Positions 52,959 to 61,922 of a stretch of DNA of 64,000 bases are shown here, one piece after another. A model generated the notes under the pieces. It did not search any database. It was not told where the DNA came from and saw nothing but the letters and a program-made list of their open reading frames with translations. The position numbers and the translations under genes were made by a program. How positions within the stretch are numbered: position 1 is the first letter of the stretch; the number at the start of each line of letters is the position of its first letter. Source of the DNA: Skermanella aerolata KACC 11604 (GTDB lineage: Bacteria > Pseudomonadota > Alphaproteobacteria > Azospirillales > Azospirillaceae); NCBI RefSeq assembly GCF_000936425.1, contig NZ_AVFK01000003.1, positions 1 through 64,000 of the forward strand. The letters are read 5' to 3'.

Positions 52959-54377
52959 ATGACGGAATGGCTCCCGGTCCTGTCGCTCCAGCAGCGCGGC
53001 GGCATCAGGCACAGCACCAAGCACAAGGCGCTGACCGAGGCGATCATCGCCGACATCGACTCAGGTCGCCTGACCCAGGGCGATCGGCTGCCGACCCACC
53101 GGGATCTGGCGCTGCGGCTCGGGGTCAGCGTCCAGACCGTCAGCGCCAGCTACAAGGAGGTCGAACGCCAGGGCTACCTGCGGAGCGAGGTCGGACGCGG
53201 CACCTTCGTCAAGGCCCGCGTCACCGACCGGGCGTCGCGCCACATGCTGGACCACCGCCCAAGCGACACCGTCGACCTGTCGATCGTGCGGGCCGTCTTC
53301 ACCCCGGAACACGATGCGGCATCCCGCACCCTTCTCTCGGCGATGGCGGAAGCGGACAATACACCCTGGATGCGCCCCTGCCGCCCGGTCGCCGGGTTGG
53401 ACGCGCACCGGGAGATCGGCGCCGGCTGGCTGGAAAAGCTCGGCCTTCCCAAGGTTTCGCCTGACCGCATCCTGATCACCAACGGCACCTCCCACGGGAT
53501 CTTCCTGGCGCTCGCCACCGTCGTCCAGAGCGACGACCTCGTCCTGACCGAGTCCCTGACCGACCACGGCGTCATCGGTCTTTCCAACGTTCTTGGCTTC
53601 ACCCTGTGCGGCCTGCCGACCGACCGCGAAGGGATCATTCCCGAGGGATTCGAGGAAGCCTGCCGGACCGCCAAGGTCAAGGCCCTGGTCTGTACGCCGA
53701 CCTTCAACAATCCGACTAGCACGCTGATGGGAGCGGCGCGGCGGCAGCGGCTGGCCGAGATCGCCCGGGCCCATAACGTCTACGTGATCGAGGACGAGGT
53801 CTACCGGCCGCTGATCGAAACCGAACTTCCCGCCATCTCGTCCTTCGTGCCGGAACTGGGGTTCTTCAGCACCAGCTTCACCAAGTCGGTGATGACCGGA
53901 CTGCGGACCGGCTATCTGGTGGTGCCGCGCCACTTCAGCATCCGCGCCGCCAGCGTGCTGCGGGTCACCAGCTGGAGCGCCGTCCCCGTAGTGGCGGAGA
54001 TGGCGGCGCGCTGGGTCGAGGAAGGCGTCGCCGAGCGGCTGGTCGACATTCAGCGGGAGGAAGTCCGGACCCGCCAGGAAATGATCGCCCGAGCGCTTGG
54101 ACAATACGTGCTTGGCAGCCACCCGCTGGCGCTGAGCGCGTGGCTCAAGGTCCCCGACTACTGGACCGAGGACGGCTTGATCCGGGCCTTGCGCGAACGC
54201 GGCGTGGCCGCGACTTCGTCGGAGCCGTTCGTCGTCGAGGCCGGCGACCCGCCCAACGCCATCCGCATCTGCATCGGCGGCTCGATGTCGATGGAGACCC
54301 TGAACGATGCCCTTGACACGATAGGCAATACCTTCGCTCAATATCCCGGCGTCAACGACGCGGGTTTCGTCGCCTGA
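52959..54377 (+). CDS. enuR: MocR/GntR-family repressor of ectoine catabolism
   Basis: Start at ATG 52959, 6 bases after GAGG; a TTG at 52944 and an adjacent ATG at 52956 are also in frame. The N-terminal GntR winged helix (GDRLPTHRDLALRLGVSVQT, GYLRSEVGRGTFV) is joined to a fold-I aminotransferase-like domain. The PLP Lys is Lys309 in SFTKSVMTGLRTGY. EnuR proteins repress ectoine genes and are released by pathway intermediates such as diaminobutyrate reacting with PLP. It reads toward eutB, 140 bases away. Confidence 0.9.
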   Translation: MTEWLPVLSLQQRGGIRHSTKHKALTEAIIADIDSGRLTQGDRLPTHRDLALRLGVSVQTVSASYKEVERQGYLRSEVGRGTFVKARVTDRASRHMLDHRPSDTVDLSIVRAVFTPEHDAASRTLLSAMAEADNTPWMRPCRPVAGLDAHREIGAGWLEKLGLPKVSPDRILITNGTSHGIFLALATVVQSDDLVLTESLTDHGVIGLSNVLGFTLCGLPTDREGIIPEGFEEACRTAKVKALVCTPTFNNPTSTLMGAARRQRLAEIARAHNVYVIEDEVYRPLIETELPAISSFVPELGFFSTSFTKSVMTGLRTGYLVVPRHFSIRAASVLRVTSWSAVPVVAEMAARWVEEGVAERLVDIQREEVRTRQEMIARALGQYVLGSHPLALSAWLKVPDYWTEDGLIRALRERGVAATSSEPFVVEAGDPPNAIRICIGGSMSMETLNDALDTIGNTFAQYPGVNDAGFVA

Positions 54378-54414
54378 CTTCATGCTATTCGAATTTCGCA
54401 CGCTATCTAAATTT

Positions 54415-54432
54415 CATTGTCTCATGACAATG
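54415..54432. promoter_or_regulatory. Inverted repeat upstream of eutB, candidate regulator site
   Basis: CATTGTC and GACAATG are perfect 7-bp arms around TCAT. The repeat lies between enuR and eutB, 6 bases before a candidate -35 box. EnuR or DoeX is the likely binder; the identity is inferred. Confidence 0.5.
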
Positions 54433-54438
54433 TATGCA

Positions 54439-54466
54439 TTGATCCGTATTTGAAGAGGTTTATGCT
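54439..54466 (+). promoter_or_regulatory. Candidate promoter of eut-doe-ehu operon
   Basis: TTGATC (54439-54444) and TATGCT (54461-54466) are 16 bases apart, each matching four of six consensus bases. It lies 52 bases upstream of the eutB ATG and just downstream of the CATTGTC inverted repeat. Confidence 0.35.
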
Positions 54467-54517
54467 TCGTCGGTAGCTGGCGGACACGCCGGTCGCCAAC
54501 GGTAGCATGGACCCTTC

Positions 54518-55501
54518 ATGACAATTGGTTCTCTGCCCACCCTTCAAGACATCTACCGTGCCCGCCGGACCATCGGCGGCCATGTCGTGCGGACGCCGCT
54601 GGTTCCCAGCATCGCGCTGTCCGATGCCGCGGGGACGCCCGTCTACCTGAAGCTTGAACACCAGCAGATTACCGGAAGCTTCAAGCTGCGCGGCGCCGCC
54701 AACGCACTGCTGTCGCTCGACCCGGAGCAGCGCCGGCGCGGCGTGGTCGCGGCATCCACCGGCAATTTCGGCCGTGCCCTGGCCCATGCCGCCAAACAGG
54801 CGGACGTGCCGGCGGTGATCTGCATGTCGCGGCTGGTTCCTTCCAACAAGGTCGAAGCCATCCGTGCCCTGGGCGCGGAAGTCAGGATCATCGGCTCCAG
54901 CCAGGACGATGCCCAGGAGGAAGTCGACCGGCTGGCGTCCGGCTACGGCATGGCGATGCTGCCGCCCTTCGATCATGCCGACGTGATCGCGGGGCAGGGC
55001 ACCATCGGCCTGGAACTGCTGGAAGACCTGCCGGACCTCGACACCGTCCTGGTTCCCCTGTCGGGTGGCGGCCTGCTGGCCGGCATCGCCCTTGCCGTCA
55101 AATCGGCCAATCCGAAAGCCCGCCTTGTCGGCGTCACGATGGAGCGGGGAGCCGCCATGCATGCCAGTCTGTGCGCCGGCCGCCCCGTTCTGGTCGAGGA
55201 AGTCGAAAGCCTCGCGGACTCGCTCGGCGGCGGCGTCGGTCTTTCCAACCGGTACAGCTTCGCCCTGGTGCGCGATCTGGTCGACGATGTCGTCCTGGTC
55301 TCCGAGAGCCAAATCGCGAACGCCATCCGGTTCGCCTATCGGCAGGAGCAGCAGGTGGTCGAAGGAGCCGGCGTCGTCGGGATAGCGGCGCTCTTTGCTG
55401 GCTTGATAGCCGATCCCGGCGTCACGGCGATCGTCCTCAGCGGCAGGAACATCGACATGGCGCGCCACGCCGAAATCGTCGCCAACGCGATGGAGACTTG
55501 A
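54518..55501 (+). CDS. eutB: Hydroxyectoine utilization dehydratase EutB
   Basis: A 327-residue PLP enzyme of the threonine dehydratase type. The PLP Lys is in QQITGSFKLRGAANAL; VPLSGGGLLAGIALAVK is the phosphate-binding glycine loop. EutB is placed in the hydroxyectoine-specific branch, probably acting on the hydroxylated intermediate to remove water. Identification relies on strong context: eutC, doeA and doeB follow directly. Only 3 bases separate it from eutC. Confidence 0.88.
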   Translation: MTIGSLPTLQDIYRARRTIGGHVVRTPLVPSIALSDAAGTPVYLKLEHQQITGSFKLRGAANALLSLDPEQRRRGVVAASTGNFGRALAHAAKQADVPAVICMSRLVPSNKVEAIRALGAEVRIIGSSQDDAQEEVDRLASGYGMAMLPPFDHADVIAGQGTIGLELLEDLPDLDTVLVPLSGGGLLAGIALAVKSANPKARLVGVTMERGAAMHASLCAGRPVLVEEVESLADSLGGGVGLSNRYSFALVRDLVDDVVLVSESQIANAIRFAYRQEQQVVEGAGVVGIAALFAGLIADPGVTAIVLSGRNIDMARHAEIVANAMET

Positions 55502-55504
55502 CGG

Positions 55505-56497
55505 ATGCCCGATCTGAAGATTCTGACCGAGGCCGAGCTGCGGGATTGCGTCGCCCTGGACGCGGCGGCGGTCGCCTGCGTCGAGGACTGTTTCCGCGCC
55601 CTGGCAACGCAGGCCGTCGCCATGCCGCCGATCCTCCGTCTCGACATTCCCGAGCATAACGGAGAGGTGGACGTCAAGACGGCCTACGTGCCCGGTCTCG
55701 ACGGCTTTGCCATCAAGATCAGCCCCGGCTTCTTCGACAATCCGAAGCTGGGCCTCGCCAGCGTCAACGGGCTGATGGTCCTGCTCAGCGCAAGGACGGG
55801 TCTGGTAGAGGCGATCCTGCTCGACAACGGATACCTGACGGATGTGCGGACGGCCGCCGCCGGCGCCGTCGCCGCCAAATGGCTTTCTCGTCCGGATGCC
55901 CGGACAGCCGGGATCATCGGCGCCGGCATGCAGGCCCGCATGCAGCTCGACGCGCTTCGTCTGGTCCGCGATATCGACAGCGTCTTCCTCTGGGCGCGCG
56001 ACGGCGAAAAGGCGGCGCGCTGCGCCGACGACATGCGCGGCAGGACCGGCCTGCCGGTCACCGTCTGCACGGCCCCCGACGCCGTCATGGCGTCCGCCGA
56101 CATCGTCGTGACGACGACGCCCAGCCCGAAGCCGCTGATCGAGGCCGACTGGCTGAGACCCGGACAGCATGTCACCGCGATGGGTTCCGACGCCGAACAC
56201 AAGAACGAGCTGTCGCCCGCCGTGCTTGCCCGCGCCGACCTCTATGTCGCCGACCGCGTCAGCCAGACATCCGTGCTCGGCGAGCTTCACCACGCCATCG
56301 CCGCAGGGCTCGTCCCGGCGAATGCCGACCTGCCGGAACTCGGCCAGATCGTCGCCGGCCAACGTCCCGGCCGCACCGGGCCGCAGCAGATCACCGTCTG
56401 CGATCTGACCGGCACCGGCGTTCAGGATACCGCCATCGCGACCCTGGCCGCCCGCCGCGCCGGTGAGCGCGGCGCCGGCACCCGCTTCACGTCTTGA
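55505..56497 (+). CDS. eutC: Ectoine utilization protein EutC (ornithine cyclodeaminase family)
   Basis: A 330-residue member of the ornithine cyclodeaminase/mu-crystallin family. VDVKTAYVPGLDGFAIKISP and TGLVEAILLDNGYLTDVRTA are the substrate and N-terminal dimer segments; TAGIIGAGMQARMQLDALRL binds NAD. EutC acts with EutB in hydroxyectoine breakdown; its exact reaction is not settled in general knowledge. Its stop overlaps possible early starts of doeA. Confidence 0.88.
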   Translation: MPDLKILTEAELRDCVALDAAAVACVEDCFRALATQAVAMPPILRLDIPEHNGEVDVKTAYVPGLDGFAIKISPGFFDNPKLGLASVNGLMVLLSARTGLVEAILLDNGYLTDVRTAAAGAVAAKWLSRPDARTAGIIGAGMQARMQLDALRLVRDIDSVFLWARDGEKAARCADDMRGRTGLPVTVCTAPDAVMASADIVVTTTPSPKPLIEADWLRPGQHVTAMGSDAEHKNELSPAVLARADLYVADRVSQTSVLGELHHAIAAGLVPANADLPELGQIVAGQRPGRTGPQQITVCDLTGTGVQDTAIATLAARRAGERGAGTRFTS

Positions 56498-56517
56498 CCA
56501 TCCAAGGTTCAATCCCG

Positions 56518-57699
56518 ATGACCGACGTTTCCCTGAATTTCGACCGGTCCGAATACGCCAATCGGATCGACCGCACCCGCAAGGCCATGGCCGCCCAGGG
56601 TATCGACCTGTTGATCGTGACCGACCCGTCCAACATGGCGTGGCTGACCGGCTATGACGGCTGGTCGTTCTACGTCCATCAATGCGTGCTGCTGGCCCAG
56701 GATGGCGAGCCGTTCTGGTACGGCAGGGGTCAGGACGCCAACGGCGCCCGCCGCACCGTCTTTATGAACCAGGACAATATCCTGGGCTATCCCGACTACT
56801 ACGTCCAATCGACCGAGCGTCACCCGATGGACTACCTGTCGGGCATCGTCGAGAGCAAAGGCTGGGGAAGCCGGTCCATCGGCGTCGAGATGGACAACTA
56901 CTATTTCAGCGCCGCCTGCCTGAATTCTCTCCGCAAACATCTGCCCAACGCCTCGTTCAAGGACGCGACGGCCCTGGTCAACTGGCAGCGCGCGGTCAAG
57001 TCTCCGCGCGAGATCGAGTACATGACCGTCGCCGCCCGCATCGTCGAAGCGATCCACACCCGCATCCTGGAACTGGTCGAACCCGGCATCCGCAAGAACG
57101 ACCTCGTCGCGGAGATCTATCGTACCGCCATTCGCGGCGTGGACGGCTACGGCGGCGACTATCCCGCTATCGTCCCGCTGCTGCCGTCGGGCATCGACGC
57201 CTCCGCCCCGCACCTGACCTGGGACGACCGTCCCTTCAAGACGGGCGAGGGCACCTTCTTCGAGATCGCCGGCTGCTACAAGCGCTACCATTGCCCGCTC
57301 TCGCGTACCGTTTGGCTCGGCAAGCCGCCGCAGAAGGTCCTGGATACCGAAAAGGCCGTTCTGGAAGGAATGGTCGCCGCCCTCGAAGCCGCGAAGCCCG
57401 GCAATACCTGCGAGGAGGTCGAGGCGGCGTGGCGGCGCACCATCGCCAAGTACGGGATAGAGAAGGAAAGCCGCTGCGGCTATCCGATCGGCCTCAGCTA
57501 TCCGCCGGACTGGGGCGAGCGCACCATGAGCCTCCGCCCCGGCGACAGGACCGTCCTCCAGCCCGGTATGTGCTTCCACCTGATCCCGGCGATCTGGCAG
57601 GACGACTGGGGGCTGGAGATCACCGAGAGCTTCCGGATCACCGACACCGGGTCGGAGACCTTCTGCACCTATCCGCGCAAGCTGTTCGTGAAGGACTGA
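56518..57699 (+). CDS. doeA: Ectoine hydrolase DoeA
   Basis: A 393-residue M24-family (creatinase-like) enzyme, started at ATG 56518 because MTDVSLNFDRSEYANRIDRT is the usual DoeA opening; a TTG at 56494 is also in frame. IDLLIVTDPSNMAWLTGYDG is the N-terminal domain; the C-terminal pita-bread fold shows FFEIAGCYKRYHCPLSRTVW and LEITESFRITDTG. DoeA opens the ectoine ring to N-alpha-acetyl-L-2,4-diaminobutyrate. Also known as eutD. DoeB follows after 4 bases. Confidence 0.92.
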   Translation: MTDVSLNFDRSEYANRIDRTRKAMAAQGIDLLIVTDPSNMAWLTGYDGWSFYVHQCVLLAQDGEPFWYGRGQDANGARRTVFMNQDNILGYPDYYVQSTERHPMDYLSGIVESKGWGSRSIGVEMDNYYFSAACLNSLRKHLPNASFKDATALVNWQRAVKSPREIEYMTVAARIVEAIHTRILELVEPGIRKNDLVAEIYRTAIRGVDGYGGDYPAIVPLLPSGIDASAPHLTWDDRPFKTGEGTFFEIAGCYKRYHCPLSRTVWLGKPPQKVLDTEKAVLEGMVAALEAAKPGNTCEEVEAAWRRTIAKYGIEKESRCGYPIGLSYPPDWGERTMSLRPGDRTVLQPGMCFHLIPAIWQDDWGLEITESFRITDTGSETFCTYPRKLFVKD

Positions 57700-57703
57700 A
57701 GCC

Positions 57704-58714
57704 ATGGGCATCGTCACGCGGGACCTGCGTCCGTCGCCGATCACGCCGACCGTGGACTTCAGCCGCGACGGCGTTCAGCACGGCTTTCTCAAGCTACCCT
57801 ATTCGCACGACCAATCGGCCTGGGGATCGGTGATGATCCCCGTCACGGTTGTCAAGCGCGGCGACGGTCCTACCGCCCTGCTGACCGGCGGCAATCATGG
57901 CGACGAATACGAAGGTCCCGTCGCCCTGCTGAAACTGGCTAACGATCTTAAGATGGAGGACGTTGCGGGCCGCGTCATCATCGTGCCCGCGATGAACTTC
58001 CCGGCCTTCCAGGCAGGCCGCCGGACGTCCCCGATCGATGCCGGCAACCTGAACAGGAGTTTTCCGGGGAAGCCGGACGGAACCGCCACGCAGAAGATCG
58101 CCGACTACTTCCAGCGTACCCTGCTGCCCTTGGCCGATATCGTCTTGGACTTCCATTCCGGCGGCAAGACGCTGGACTTCGTCCCCTTCGCCGCCGCGCA
58201 TCTGCTGCCCGATCAGCGTCAACAGGCTCAATGCGTTGCGGCGATGGAGGCGTTCTCCGCCCCCTACAGCATGATGATGCTCGAGATCGACAGCGTCGGG
58301 ATGTACGACAGCGCCGCCGAGGAGATGGGCAAGGTCTTCGTCACGACCGAGCTTGGTGGTGGCGGGACAGCCACCGCGCAAACGATCGCGATTGCTGAAC
58401 GCGGCGTCCGCAATGTCCTGAAGCACGCCGGCATCCTGTCCGGCGAGCCGGACCGGGTTCCCGGCATCCGGATGGACATGCCGGGTCCCGAATGCTTCAC
58501 CACCGCCGAGGACGACGGCATCCTGGAAATGTGCGTCGATCTGGGCGAGCCTGTCCGGTCCGGCGAGCTCGTCGCCCGAATTCACCCCATGGGCCGCACC
58601 GGCCTTGCCGCGCGGGAGTATCGCGCCGGTTTGGACGGCATCCTCGCGGCCCGTCATTTTCCCGGAATCATCCGGACCGGCGACACCCTGGCGGTCGTCG
58701 CCGTCCGGCTGTGA
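57704..58714 (+). CDS. doeB: N-alpha-acetyl-L-2,4-diaminobutyrate deacetylase DoeB
   Basis: A 336-residue zinc deacylase of the succinylglutamate desuccinylase/aspartoacylase family. Metal ligands are visible as LTGGNHGDEYEGP (His and Glu) and IVLDFHSGGKTLDF (His). It removes the acetyl group from the DoeA product, giving L-2,4-diaminobutyrate for DoeD. Also called eutE. Start codon directly follows doeA with AAGGACTGAAG across the stop. Confidence 0.92.
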   Translation: MGIVTRDLRPSPITPTVDFSRDGVQHGFLKLPYSHDQSAWGSVMIPVTVVKRGDGPTALLTGGNHGDEYEGPVALLKLANDLKMEDVAGRVIIVPAMNFPAFQAGRRTSPIDAGNLNRSFPGKPDGTATQKIADYFQRTLLPLADIVLDFHSGGKTLDFVPFAAAHLLPDQRQQAQCVAAMEAFSAPYSMMMLEIDSVGMYDSAAEEMGKVFVTTELGGGGTATAQTIAIAERGVRNVLKHAGILSGEPDRVPGIRMDMPGPECFTTAEDDGILEMCVDLGEPVRSGELVARIHPMGRTGLAAREYRAGLDGILAARHFPGIIRTGDTLAVVAVRL

Positions 58715-58790
58715 CGCGACCATCAGGTTAAAAGTTTCAGAATAAGAAACGGCCAAGACAAACGACAACGATGAACAGTGAGGTTGAGCA

Positions 58791-59660
58791 ATGCGTAACG
58801 TAAAATCCTGGTCCCGGCTTGCCGCGGTAGCACTGACCGCCATCGGCCTGACGCTGACCGCAGCATCCGCATCCGCCGAAACCACTCTGGAGCGCGTCAA
58901 GCGAACCGGCGAGATCCGCATCGGCTTCGCCAACGAAGCGCCGTTCGGCTACCAGACGCCCGACGGCAAGCTGACCGGAGAAGCGCCGGAAGTCGGCAAG
59001 GCCGTCCTGAAGCAACTCGGCGTCACCAAGGTCGAGGGCGTCCTGACGGAGTTCGGCGCCCTGATTCCCGGATTGCGGGCCGGACGCTTCGACATGATCG
59101 CCGCCGGCATGTACATTACGCCGCCGCGCTGCAAGCAGGTCCAGTTCTCCGAACCCAGCTACTCGATCGGCGAGGCCTTCGCGGTCGCCGCCGGCAACCC
59201 GAAGAAGCTGCAAGGCTACGAGGACTTCGCCCAGAACTCCTCCGCTAAGCTCGGCGTCATGGCGGGTGCGGTCGAAGCCGGCTACGCCCGCAAGATGGGC
59301 GTCGCGGAGTCCCAGCTCGTCGTCTTCCCCGACGGCCCCAGCGCCCTGGCGGGCGTGCGCACCGGCCGGGTCGACGCCTATGCCGGCACGGCCTTGACCA
59401 TTCAGGACCTGCTGTCGAAGAACGGCGACGGTCTGGAGCGGGCGGAGCCGTTCAAGGACCCCGTGATCGACGGCGAAAGCATCCGGGGCTACGGCGCCTT
59501 CGGCTTCCGTCCGGAGGACAAGGACTTCCTCGAAGCCTTCAACAAGGTCCTGGTCGCCTACCGCGGCACCGACGAACATCTGGCCCTGGTCGAACCGTTC
59601 GGCTTCACCAAGACCGAGATGCCGGAGAAGACCACCGCACAACTGTGCGCGGGCAAGTAA
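58791..59660 (+). CDS. ehuB: Ectoine/hydroxyectoine ABC transporter binding protein EhuB
   Basis: A 289-residue family-3 solute-binding protein with signal peptide (AAVALTAIGLTLTAASASA). IRIGFANEAPFGYQTPDGK, VEGVLTEFGALIPGLRAGRF and MIAAGMYITPPRCKQVQFSE closely match EhuB, whose Phe residues cage ectoine's positively charged ring. It captures ectoine and hydroxyectoine in the periplasm. Permease and ATPase genes follow after a hairpin. Confidence 0.92.
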   Translation: MRNVKSWSRLAAVALTAIGLTLTAASASAETTLERVKRTGEIRIGFANEAPFGYQTPDGKLTGEAPEVGKAVLKQLGVTKVEGVLTEFGALIPGLRAGRFDMIAAGMYITPPRCKQVQFSEPSYSIGEAFAVAAGNPKKLQGYEDFAQNSSAKLGVMAGAVEAGYARKMGVAESQLVVFPDGPSALAGVRTGRVDAYAGTALTIQDLLSKNGDGLERAEPFKDPVIDGESIRGYGAFGFRPEDKDFLEAFNKVLVAYRGTDEHLALVEPFGFTKTEMPEKTTAQLCAGK

Positions 59661-59672
59661 CCGCCTTTTCCT

Positions 59673-59711
59673 GAAGCGGCCCGGCGCAACCGCGCCGGCT
59701 GCCGCCGCTTC
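59673..59711 (+). repeat. Hairpin between ehuB and ehuC
   Basis: Nested stems: GAAGCGGC with GCCGCTTC outside, CCGGCGC with GCGCCGG inside, separated by a small bulge. Placed 12 bases after the ehuB stop, it likely stabilises the binding-protein mRNA and lowers permease expression, as often seen in ABC operons. Confidence 0.55.
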
Positions 59712-59733
59712 CCGATGACGGAAGGACGCCGTC

Positions 59734-60396
59734 ATGTTTCTACCGATCGAGTTCTACGGCAACCTGCTTCAGGGCGCCTTGATCACTATCCAGATCACCG
59801 CCATGGCGGGCGTTCTGGCCTTCGTCTGCGCCCTGGTCGCGGGACTGGCCCGGATGTCGTCCTGGCGTCCGGTGCGCTGGACCGCCGTGACCTATGTCGA
59901 GTTCTTCCGAGGAACCTCGGCGCTGGTCCAGCTTTTCTGGCTGTTCTACGCCCTGCCGCTGTTCGGCCTGTCGCTGTCGCCGATGACGGTCGCCGTGCTG
60001 GGGCTTGGGCTGCATATCGGCGCCTATGGCGCCGAAGTGGTGCGGAGCGCCGTTCTGGCGATCCCGCGTGGCCAGCACGAAGCGGCGCTGGCGCTCAACA
60101 TGTCGCCGGCGCTGGCGATGCGCCGCGTGATCCTGCCCCAGGCCGTCGTCGCCATGCTGCCGCCGTTCAACAACCTGATGATCGAGCTGTTGAAGGCGAC
60201 CGCCCTGGTTTCCCTCATCACAATCACCGACCTTACCTTTCAGGGTCAGCTTCTCAATACGGCAACCTTGAAGACGGCGCCGATCTTCATGGCTGTTCTG
60301 GTCTTCTACTTCCTGATCGCTCTGGGCATCACGTCGGTGTTCCGGACGCTGGAACGTCGCCTGTCGGTCGGCCGCTTGAAGGGAATGGCGCGATGA
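59734..60396 (+). CDS. ehuC: Ectoine/hydroxyectoine ABC transporter permease EhuC
   Basis: A 220-residue polar-amino-acid-type (HisM/GlnP) permease with four to five membrane segments. The coupling motif is AAYGAEV...RSAVLAIPRGQHEAALALN, where PRGQHEAA contacts the ATPase. TYVEFFRGTSALVQLFWLFY is the conserved first-half motif. Its stop overlaps the ehuD start as ATGA. Confidence 0.9.
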   Translation: MFLPIEFYGNLLQGALITIQITAMAGVLAFVCALVAGLARMSSWRPVRWTAVTYVEFFRGTSALVQLFWLFYALPLFGLSLSPMTVAVLGLGLHIGAYGAEVVRSAVLAIPRGQHEAALALNMSPALAMRRVILPQAVVAMLPPFNNLMIELLKATALVSLITITDLTFQGQLLNTATLKTAPIFMAVLVFYFLIALGITSVFRTLERRLSVGRLKGMAR

Positions 60397-61055
60397 TCTG
60401 GGATTGGGATTATGCCCTCGAGGTTCTGCCGAAGCTGCTCGACGCGCTGATCGTCACCGTGCAGGCGGCGTTGGTCGGGTTCGTCATAGCGCTGGTGCTG
60501 GGAATGCTGATAGCGCTGGCCCGCCGTTCCGGCAGGTTGTGGCTGTCGGTTCCGGTCGGCGCGCTGGCGGAGTTCATCCGCTCGACGCCCCTGCTCGTCC
60601 AGCTCTACTTCCTGTTCTTCGTCCTGCCGGGTTTCGGCATCCAGACATCCCCCTTCATCACCGGCGTCATCGGTCTCGGGGTCCATTATGCGACATACAC
60701 GGCGGAGGTCTACCGGGCCGGGCTGGACGCCGTGCCGCGCGGCCAGTGGGAGGCGGCGTGGGCGCTCGATTTCAGCCCGCTCCATACTTTCCGCTCGATC
60801 ATCCTGCCCCAGGCCCTGCCGCCCGTCGTCCCGGTGCTCGGCAATTATCTGATCGCGATCTTCAAGGACACGCCGCTGCTGTCTGCGATCACGGTGTTGG
60901 AGATGATGCAGGTGGCGAAGATCGAAGGATCGGAGACGTTCCAATACCTGGAGCCGCTGACTATCGTCGGGCTCCTGTTCCTAATCGTCAGCCTCATCTC
61001 GGCCGTCCTGATCGGCCGCCTCGAAAATCACCTCGGCGTGCTGCGCCGGATTTGA
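60393..61055 (+). CDS. ehuD: Ectoine/hydroxyectoine ABC transporter permease EhuD
   Basis: Start at ATG 60393, overlapping the ehuC stop; a longer frame from 59715 runs through ehuC and is not used. The 220-residue permease shows EFIRSTPLLVQLYFLFFVLP and GLDAVPRGQWEAAWALDFSP, the paired motifs of this permease class. It forms the membrane channel with EhuC. The ATPase gene starts 4 bases later. Confidence 0.9.
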   Translation: MIWDWDYALEVLPKLLDALIVTVQAALVGFVIALVLGMLIALARRSGRLWLSVPVGALAEFIRSTPLLVQLYFLFFVLPGFGIQTSPFITGVIGLGVHYATYTAEVYRAGLDAVPRGQWEAAWALDFSPLHTFRSIILPQALPPVVPVLGNYLIAIFKDTPLLSAITVLEMMQVAKIEGSETFQYLEPLTIVGLLFLIVSLISAVLIGRLENHLGVLRRI

Positions 61056-61058
61056 CCC

Positions 61059-61922
61059 ATGCCAGTAGCGGAGCCCAGGCCGATGTCCAATCCCTCCCCA
61101 GCCCAGGTGGCCACGCCCGACCTCGACATGTCCCGAACCATGCCTTCAGGGGCGAAGCCGATGATCCGTTTCAGCGGGATCTGCAAGGCGTTCGGCAGCC
61201 TCGTCGTGCTTGACGATCTCGACCTCGATATAGCCCCCGCCGAGAAGGTGGCCCTGATCGGTCCCAGCGGATCCGGCAAATCGACGCTGCTGCGCGTCCT
61301 GATGACGCTGGAGCGACCGGACAAGGGATCGATCGAGATCGACGGCGCTCCCCTCTGGCATATGCCGAAGAACGGCGGTCTGGTTCCAGCCGACGGCCGC
61401 CACCTTCGCGAGATGCGCAAGAACGTCGGCATGGTGTTCCAGCAGTTCAACCTGTTCCCGCACATGTCCGTGCTCCGCAACGTCACTGAAGCGCCGGTTC
61501 ATGTGCTGGGCATAGACAAGGACGAGGCCGACGCCCGTGCCCGCGACCTGCTCGACATGGTCGGCCTGCGCGACAAGGTGAACCACTATCCGGCCCAGCT
61601 TTCCGGCGGGCAGCAGCAGCGGGTCGCCATCGCGCGCGCCCTTGCCATGAGGCCGCGCGTCATGCTGTTCGACGAAGTGACGTCGGCGCTCGATCCGGAA
61701 ACCGTGGGCGAAGTACTGAGCGTGATCCGCGATCTCGCCCATGAGCACAACCTGACCATGCTGATGGTCACCCACCAGATGGGTTTCGCCCGCGAGTTCG
61801 CCGACCGGGTCTGCTTCTTCTACCAGGGCAGGATCCTGGAGCAGGGTCCTCCCGACCGGCTGTTCAATGATCCGCAGAACGAACGGACCCAGGCGTTCCT
61901 GCGGGCGGTGCTCGAAAGCTGA
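61059..61922 (+). CDS. ehuA: Ectoine/hydroxyectoine ABC transporter ATP-binding protein EhuA
   Basis: A 287-residue ATPase: Walker A IGPSGSGKSTLL, Q-loop VFQQFNLFPHMSVLRNV, signature LSGGQQQRVAIARALAMRP, Walker B VMLFDEVTSALDPE, switch His in MVTHQMGFARE. The first about 35 residues precede the usual start, and ATG 61083 or 61161 could be the true start. It powers EhuBCD. Its last 59 bases overlap, on the opposite strand, the end of the cyclase gene. In many genomes ehuA comes first; here it is last. Confidence 0.9.
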   Translation: MPVAEPRPMSNPSPAQVATPDLDMSRTMPSGAKPMIRFSGICKAFGSLVVLDDLDLDIAPAEKVALIGPSGSGKSTLLRVLMTLERPDKGSIEIDGAPLWHMPKNGGLVPADGRHLREMRKNVGMVFQQFNLFPHMSVLRNVTEAPVHVLGIDKDEADARARDLLDMVGLRDKVNHYPAQLSGGQQQRVAIARALAMRPRVMLFDEVTSALDPETVGEVLSVIRDLAHEHNLTMLMVTHQMGFAREFADRVCFFYQGRILEQGPPDRLFNDPQNERTQAFLRAVLES

